NCBI GenBank assembly: GCA_012934845.2
Contig: WNNJ02003827.1
Span: 62,001 to 126,000, forward strand
DNA: 64,000 bases
Direction of reading: 5' to 3'
Source: Pomphorhynchus laevis
Lineage: Eukaryota > Acanthocephala > Palaeacanthocephala > Echinorhynchida > Pomphorhynchidae
Below, one piece after another: positions 61,501 through 64,000 of this stretch (position 1 is its first letter; every line of letters begins with the position of its first letter). A model generated the notes under the pieces. It saw only the letters and a program-made list of their open reading frames with translations. It did not search any database and was not told where the DNA came from. Both the position numbers and the translations under genes were made by a program.

Positions 61501-63728
61501 TAAAAATGCACATAAAATGTTCATTCTCGATTGATCAGTTCCACTACGTGCTTTCAGTTGAAGACGCGTGAAACAATTAGTTGTGAACTGCTGATTATGA
61601 ATGCAAATAATAAAATCGTCAATTATAAATCCTAGTAAGACAATAAAATAGAACGATTATTATTCAGTCTCAATAGTCTATAGAAAGCTTCTGGAAACTC
61701 TGAGTTGGATTTAAAGTACATAAACACGATTTGGTTAAAAATACATTCTACCGAAAGCCATTACCGAATTTAAGCAATTTAAATAATTGCCAGATACGTA
61801 GACATAAATTAAACTCCGATTAATTCAACTCAGTCAGATTAAGACGATCTATGACCAAATTTAGTTTCAGATCTACTAAGTTTGGAACATCTTATTTAAT
61901 AGATCATCATGTTTTTCTTAACATAACGTATAATTTGTTTATTTTCTGATCATTTATCTAAAATTCCAATTTAAAATGTATAACATTTTAAATTTTATTG
62001 ATATCATCAGAAATACTGTTTCACAGCACTCAAAAGTTTTTGATATAAAAGTTTTATCGTAAACTCGTTGGTTATATTGACAAATTACGCTATAGAATTA
62101 ATATCCAGAATAAAGATATTTACAATTAGTATATATAGTTGAACTTTAAATTAAAATTTCAATAATAACTATAATTCATTTCAAAATATTTATATATTTT
62201 GAATGACGAATGCCGTTTCATCATCACAATGACTCATCAGGTCCAGATCCCTCCCACTACTGGATGCAGAGGAGGACTGGCAGACGGTAATTATAAATTC
62301 TAGTAAGACAGTAAGCCAGACACTAGTACATCATTCACATTGATTCATTCATTGATTGTTATTTTTTTAACATAATTTCTGTTTTTTAGTGACAAACTAG
62401 AAAATTTAATTAAAAACGATCCTAGTCTAATATTTTATAAATATTGTTTAAATTTCCTTATTAATTAGTAATCAAAATTGAATTTAGATTTTAGTTCGTT
62501 TTTTTAGTTTTTATTGATGAGTTGTATTTTTTGTTGAATTTGTGAACGTTGCATTTGAATGTTAATAGAGGTACTAATGTAGTTGTTTGAAGTGGCAACT
62601 TGTACATTAACAGTTTAAGCATAAATGATAAAAATGATCTTTTTTATTATCTACTATTTGTAAACAATCCTAATGAGTGAGCAATCAATTTATAATTCCA
62701 CTTTTATGTTATTAAAACGATAAATTAAATTACTTTTAAGTTAATGAAGTAATTTACGCAATCTTTAATAATCAAAATATTAAATTTTATTTTGACGAAT
62801 AAAAATATCCAGCAATAGGGGATCAGCAAATTATATATACACTTTATCGAGAAATATCAAATACTGAGCAAAACATATTATCGTTTTTCGCGAGAGGTCA
62901 TTTTTACAGAAAGGAAAATACGCTTTTCGTTCATAAAAACTCTTAATATGTGAATTGTCTGCTTGATTGTTGTTCCAAATGTGGATAGGTTAATAATATT
63001 TGTTAATTTGTGATTATTTAAGTTTATTTTGCCTTAATACATTTAAATTAACGATTGTAGTTCTTAGCGGATTATTGCTCAGGCAGAAACTTCTACTACT
63101 CTCATTGTAAAATTGAACTTCATTAAATGGATCAACATCAGTTATTTTTTAAATAAATGAACTTTGGTCATTGCTTTTGCAATTTGGGAATCTAAATTCA
63201 CAAATTTGCAATTTGGGAATCTAAATTCACAAATTGCACTTATATATAATATCTTTATAGCTTTTGGCGTTATATTCAAAATTACATGACCAAGTGCAAT
63301 TATTAAATAAAACATTTTACTAGATATTTTAACGATAGTTATGTATATAATATGTTTTCGTAAAATAAGTAAATAACTTATTGTTGCCACAAATTATGCA
63401 ACTGTAAATCTAAATTTGGATTTTCTTGTAATATTATAATTATAATTATATTAAAGTAATTTAATGTTTCAGTTTTATAATCTACATGAGAATAAATATT
63501 TGCCTTGTCCTGTCTTAAGGATGCGATGAAGATCGCGAATTAGCAATTAACTTGTTTAAAAAAGGCTGTGATGATCTTGACGAAGCAGGATGTTGCTTCA
63601 ATTTAGCAATTTATAATTTCCACGGACACGAATTACAGCAAAGTCCCGTTGGAAGACATTACCTATCTCGAGCATGCGATCTTAATGACTCAAAATCATG
63701 CGTAATGCTTAGTGAATTGCTTGTCAAA
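46587..63728 (+). CDS. COA7: COA7-like Sel1-repeat protein, cytochrome c oxidase assembly (partial)
   Basis: COA7 is a small Sel1-repeat protein of the mitochondrial intermembrane space needed for complex IV assembly. Three exons join in phase with GT-AG borders: 46587-46686, 46740-46880 and 63520-63728, giving 150 codons; the gene continues past a GTATGT donor at 63729. The start MTNEWKTEQDVKEYFERILL leads to YKYRCYEKK, then GCFNLANYYENINQNFKQAQ, HACNELNQNRSCF, FKKGCDDLDEAGCCFNLAIY and YLSRACDLNDSKSCVMLSEL. The paired Cys in each repeat match the disulphide-linked helices of COA7, and no part is missing between exons 2 and 3. Intron 1 is 53 bp; intron 2 is 16,639 bp and full of mobile elements. 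An acceptor (TTTTACAG) six bases before the ATG implies a spliced or trans-spliced leader. The C-terminal repeat is outside the window. Confidence 0.92.
46881..47465. other. Start of COA7 intron 2, no gene seen
   Basis: AT-rich to 47140; then a GC-richer stretch (47190-47465) that probably belongs to the 3' flank of RT element X2 but has no readable motif. Confidence 0.45.
47470..48165 (-). pseudogene. RT element X2, C-terminal fragment
   Basis: Minus strand: TNGKRPDGDTLVAWK near 47890-47850, a stop, then 47834-47487 with YLDFLQKLSRRLVRRTEDAH and LMQRISAEVKQGNAACLRDY. This is the same C-terminal block as in X1 at 40560-43200, including the RPDG motif, with the Trp that X1 has lost. The upstream RT is absent or unreadable. 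Inserted in COA7 intron 2, antisense. Confidence 0.75.
48290..48535 (-). mobile_element. Penelope-like tail copy
   Basis: Begins AAATCAGATCAGATAACTGA, has TTTATATCAAGTTAAAATTT and ends GGATTAGATGTCATCAGGAG. A 5'-truncated copy of the 15205-18238 element's 3' end. Confidence 0.65.
48540..49740. other. AT-rich intronic spacer
   Basis: A 72-codon frame at 48707-48925 has no recognised motif. The rest is AT-rich and repeat-poor. Confidence 0.45.
49806..49845 (-). ncRNA. Hammerhead ribozyme core near a PLE end
   Basis: The minus strand reads CTGATGA, then a perfect 5-bp helix II GTCAA-AATA-TTGAC, then GAAAC, then a helix III hairpin CGGTAC-CTG-GTATCG. All invariant core bases are present. Helix I is not evident: the bases after the hairpin do not pair with those before CTGATGA, so topology and activity are unproven. 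It lies just beyond the 3' end of the PLE copy at 49925, where PLE terminal repeats are known to carry hammerheads. Confidence 0.6.
49846..49930. repeat. Cluster of nested short inverted repeats
   Basis: GGACGACCTTAGAGGTCGTC then C (49909-49929) is a 9-bp perfect hairpin with a TAG loop. Adjacent copies AAGGACGACCT, GACCTCCAAGGTCGTCCTT and TGCCAGATCGACC make a ladder of alternative hairpins, and TGCCAG plus a TCATCA-type string are duplicated. It separates the hammerhead core from the PLE end. Confidence 0.75.
50251..52277 (-). mobile_element. hAT DNA transposon with 8-bp target duplication
   Basis: Flanked by TTTACAAT at 50243-50250 and 52278-52285, the 8-bp duplication typical of hAT. The right end, read inward, is CATATGGGCAAACGCCGGCT then CGCGGGCCATAT, close to the usual hAT terminus; the left end AGGGATGGACAAGC...GAGGGCCATAT is a weaker match. 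The length is 2027 bp, and the transposase is on the minus strand. Confidence 0.9.
50764..52228 (-). pseudogene. hAT transposase (GTF2IRD2/ZBED-related), frameshifted
   Basis: 52228-51764 starts MGMDKIRKVDEENQHFQDFW with a BED-like zinc finger (CLICNMSMSVVKEYNLKRHF then H) and KASFFISKKIAKHSKSFSDG, EFIKECLLDVAELVCP. After a frame change, 51702-51175 has ALDDRTDASDTAQLPIFIRG, GICTDVAPAMIGAQKGFVGI (catalytic-domain Asp), HCVIHQQNLCAK and EVRWLSKG. 51178-50918 and 50964-50764 continue with FLVDVTGYLNKLNQKLQ and FHFPTLSKH. This is the domain order of the transposase family related to vertebrate GTF2IRD2. The finger and most blocks are well preserved but frameshifts near 51710 and 50940 inactivate it. 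Confidence 0.88.
52441..52760 (+). other. Unidentified coding-like fragment plus a PLE scrap
   Basis: The plus strand reads VVDVLRNVLRKELVNDRLRE, KNRRINITKCCLNELRERRL and QWYRPCYTRKRTPTIN; the family is not recognised. It is followed by YIKEALEKLINL at 52710-52745, which matches the PLE RT (DALEKLINL) in the opposite orientation to the copy just before. Probably rearranged transposon debris. Confidence 0.4.
52764..54685. repeat. 289-bp satellite, ~6.6 units, trimer higher-order repeat
   Basis: The landmark GCATTATAGTTGTTACTAAT recurs at 53041, 53330, 53618, 53907, 54196 and 54484 (288-289 bp). Units 2-4 are repeated almost base for base as 5-7: variants such as GCATTGTAG and TTTACCAGTAGGG in units 2 and 5, and CCCCGGGATC with GAGCTATAC in units 3 and 6, recur at 866-867 bp. 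The small reading frames within (72-79 codons) are repeat by-products. The first unit is the most diverged. Confidence 0.93.
54686..55495. other. Spacer with TATA-like and poly(A)-like signals
   Basis: 54811-54820 TATATATAAA and 54889-54894 AATAAA lie 75 bases apart, with a GATCGTTTAGCACGATC hairpin between. This could be a remnant of a small LTR or the edge of the satellite's parent element. 54960-55495 is AT-rich with nothing recognised. Confidence 0.35.
55416..55421 (-). terminator. Poly(A) signal of the nested antisense frame
   Basis: AATAAA on the minus strand, about 83 bases after the stop codon of the 301-codon frame. It suggests that the frame is or was a transcribed unit. Confidence 0.4.
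55504..56409 (-). CDS. Unrecognised 301-codon protein nested in COA7 intron 2
   Basis: An uninterrupted single-exon frame in a region where every transposon frame is broken. I do not recognise the family. Visible: an acidic start region SCHQLFDEDKLQSEFAGVIE, a Cys/Lys-rich middle with YKFAAGYIAKKH and LRKDYRTLRKQCRCK, a hydrophobic helix near LATSVLTHIFTSFNILCTLV, and a charged tail EEDEDNDRNRIV-like region (MTTEDEDNDRNRIVVEFNKV). No signal peptide. The GYIAKK string recalls a short motif in some P/THAP9- and hAT-type transposases, so a domesticated or fresh transposase fragment is possible; this is weak. The acceptor-like TTTTTGCATTAG before an internal Met (MSVTVAMQ, 56345) suggests an alternative start after splicing. 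AATAAA follows the stop. Real gene likely; function unknown. Confidence 0.6.
   Translation of the reverse strand: MFKKVQIKNYFCIRIGINSVGMSVTVAMQSQSNSCHQLFDEDKLQSEFAGVIESMFTVALDLIEFSGRAVETVKLNNAIRARKNCEQYKFAAGYIAKKHTARVPSCNMKFDLGYELKRVADAERKLCIATQSFIKFVQVIRAWYPGKSIVLRKDYRTLRKQCRCKLIFLFRLADIKVDVVIEEDQNIIVGNLIRTLKAVYDMIIELLRTLNIPLDKETKDAVIMMRDTMKFKPLATSVLTHIFTSFNILCTLVKYAEIPIDVEALNKLRCREKQRLEKFNTMTTEDEDNDRNRIVVEFNKV
56610..57900 (-). mobile_element. Cluster of four Penelope-like tail copies
   Basis: The terminal motif ATCAGCTAACTGAGTCTACG (or a one-base variant) occurs at about 56612, 56943, 57264 and 57750, each followed by TATTTAATATAATTATAAAA and, in the longer copies, AATAATGCTAAATCAAAATT. 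The copy at 57262-57530 is longest and ends at GAGGAGGAACTGCTAGGCTA. An inverted terminal motif ACGTAGACTCAGT lies at 57610. All are 5'-truncated copies in the same orientation. Confidence 0.75.
57915..60120 (-). pseudogene. RT element X3 (diverged relative of X1/X2)
   Basis: Minus strand: AGPSGLNAVAWKTMLTKFGV, IPEHLLEPFVACRLVAISKR, GGIRSIGVVDVTRRIICKAI, SVTQLCASQRSGLEHAIHSL, AVDAKNAFNNSNRKVVLHNV (RT block A), LWSHQGVTQGHPLAMAAFAL (block B/C); later GASAWLSARPLSSENYCLPY (58640) and a C-terminus FKPVVFSATGGAGSDANQLI then ARMALSSNLSYADCTRTIAS (58130-57960). Recognisable as a common animal RT element; the clade is uncertain. It differs from X1/X2 at the C-terminus. The frame is broken by a 178-bp tandem duplication inside the RT and by stops in the middle third. 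Confidence 0.8.
59336..59691. repeat. 178-bp tandem duplication inside X3
   Basis: 59336-59513 and 59514-59691 are almost identical (one evident difference, CCCTGATGAG versus CCCTGACGAG). The second copy creates the frame change that ends the upstream RT frame at 59474. Near-identity implies a recent event. Confidence 0.93.
60513..60592 (-). ncRNA. Type III hammerhead ribozyme, copy B
   Basis: Order on the minus strand: helix III strand TGCCG, cleavage triplet GUC, helix I TGCCAG ... CTGGCA (6 bp perfect), core CTGATGA, helix II GTCAT-TGTG-ATGAC (5 bp perfect), then GATAC where GAAAC is expected, then GGCA closing helix III (5 bp). The one core change (A to T in GAAA) should abolish cleavage. 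Confidence 0.85.
60816..60893 (-). ncRNA. Type III hammerhead ribozyme, copy C
   Basis: Core CTGATGA and GAAAC intact, helix II perfect (GTCAT-TGTG-ATGAC), GUC present. Helix III is only CCG/CGG, and helix I next to the cleavage site has two mismatches (TGCTAG against CTGGAC). Cleavage, if any, would be weak. Confidence 0.85.
60961..61039 (+). ncRNA. Type III hammerhead ribozyme, copy A
   Basis: TTGCCGTC, cleavage after 60968, helix I TGCCAG (60969-60974) with CTGGCA (61004-61009), core CTGATGA (61010-61016), GAAAC (61031-61035), GGCA closing a 5-bp helix III. Helix II is degraded to two inner pairs (TTCAT-TGTG-ATATC). The helix I loop contains a small CTG-CATC-CAG hairpin, as in natural hammerheads whose loops interact. 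Confidence 0.85.
62211..62289 (-). ncRNA. Type III hammerhead ribozyme, copy D (solo)
   Basis: GUC, helix I TGCCAG facing CTGGAC (two mismatches near the cleavage site), CTGATGA, helix II GTCAT-TGTG-ATGAT (terminal G-U), GAAAC, and a 3-bp helix III. The flank to 62357 repeats the spacer of the 60480 element, so this is a truncated copy of the same element. Confidence 0.83.
63179..63235. repeat. 29-bp tandem duplication
   Basis: GCAATTTGGGAATCTAAATT plus CACAAATT occurs twice in a row with a 29-bp period, about 290 bases before COA7 exon 3. No function evident. Confidence 0.85.
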
Positions 63729-64000
63729 GTATGTGACATTTTATCTAAATCTAGATTTTACGTTCGTTCTAAAATATTTAAATTAAAGAAACATTACTGT
63801 TGTGTACACATCTGTAAATTTATTGACATATTGTAAATAAATTTATTTACAAATAAATTTAAATATTTTATCATTGTTTACTTATTTGTAAACATTACAT
63901 ATTTGCAACGATAGCACTTACCAAATTAATAATAAACATTTAAATAATGAAAATGATTAAATGATTAAATATTTAATTAATATTTAAAGCCATAATTAAA
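63729..64000. other. Start of COA7 intron 3
   Basis: A GTATGT donor at 63729, then AT-rich sequence with no further exon before the window ends. Confidence 0.7.

Larger units (their letters stand above)
61126..63519. other. Last part of COA7 intron 2
   Basis: AT-rich. It includes TTATAAATCCTAGTAAGACA at 61624 (also in the hammerhead element), the solo ribozyme at 62211, and small frames (61117-61341, 63142-63390) with no recognised motif. No gene seen. Confidence 0.5.

Noticed and set aside
1..64000. tRNA or rRNA genes
   Set aside because: No A/B-box pair with a cloverleaf and no rRNA-like block was seen; a few GGTTCGA-type strings occur in LINE sequence without a fold.

Overview
The window is AT-rich, intron-containing animal nuclear DNA from an undetermined invertebrate. 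Two conserved single-copy animal genes anchor it. At the left edge, on the minus strand, is the 5' half of a tropomodulin gene (actin pointed-end capping). At the right, on the plus strand, are the first three coding exons of a COA7-like Sel1-repeat gene (cytochrome c oxidase assembly). Both run off the window. Three of their introns are only 53, 55 and 53 bp, while another COA7 intron is about 16.6 kb and packed with mobile DNA. Tiny introns plus an AT-rich genome would fit a flatworm or another reduced spiralian, but the sequence does not settle the taxon.

Layout. 1-2002: tropomodulin exons, with a non-LTR retrotransposon fragment in the second intron. 2003-12830: AT-rich spacer with dispersed and tandem repeats and small Penelope-like element (PLE) tails. 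12840-14690: decayed non-LTR element. 14871-15209: inverted repeat. 15205-18238: a nearly complete but broken PLE with its GIY-YIG endonuclease upstream of the reverse transcriptase (RT). 19145-22152: minisatellite, LINE relic, long dispersed repeat. 22153-26390: Ty3/gypsy relic split by a CR1/L2-like element. 27706-30484: a 15-bp satellite of 184 in-register units. 30490-39735: three more CR1/L2-like copies. 39900-40370: relic of a PLE with C-terminal endonuclease. 40560-43200: an RT element with a C-terminal RPD...WD motif. 43330-44840: LINE relic. 46587-63728: the COA7 gene.

The large COA7 intron holds two further RT-element relics, a hAT transposon nested in a PLE copy with an 8-bp target duplication, a 289-bp satellite with trimeric higher-order structure, an intact unrecognised 301-codon antisense reading frame with a poly(A) signal, clustered PLE tails, and several hammerhead-ribozyme motifs. 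Four of the latter have type III topology and belong to a small repeat that occurs in tandem and as an inverted pair.

Only tropomodulin, COA7 and possibly the nested 301-codon frame look like host genes. Almost every transposon frame carries stops, frameshifts or lost catalytic residues. The best leads are the type III hammerhead elements, the PLE with an ATGA junction and in-frame UGA, and the nested antisense gene. All calls rest on reading the sequence by eye; no database search was run.
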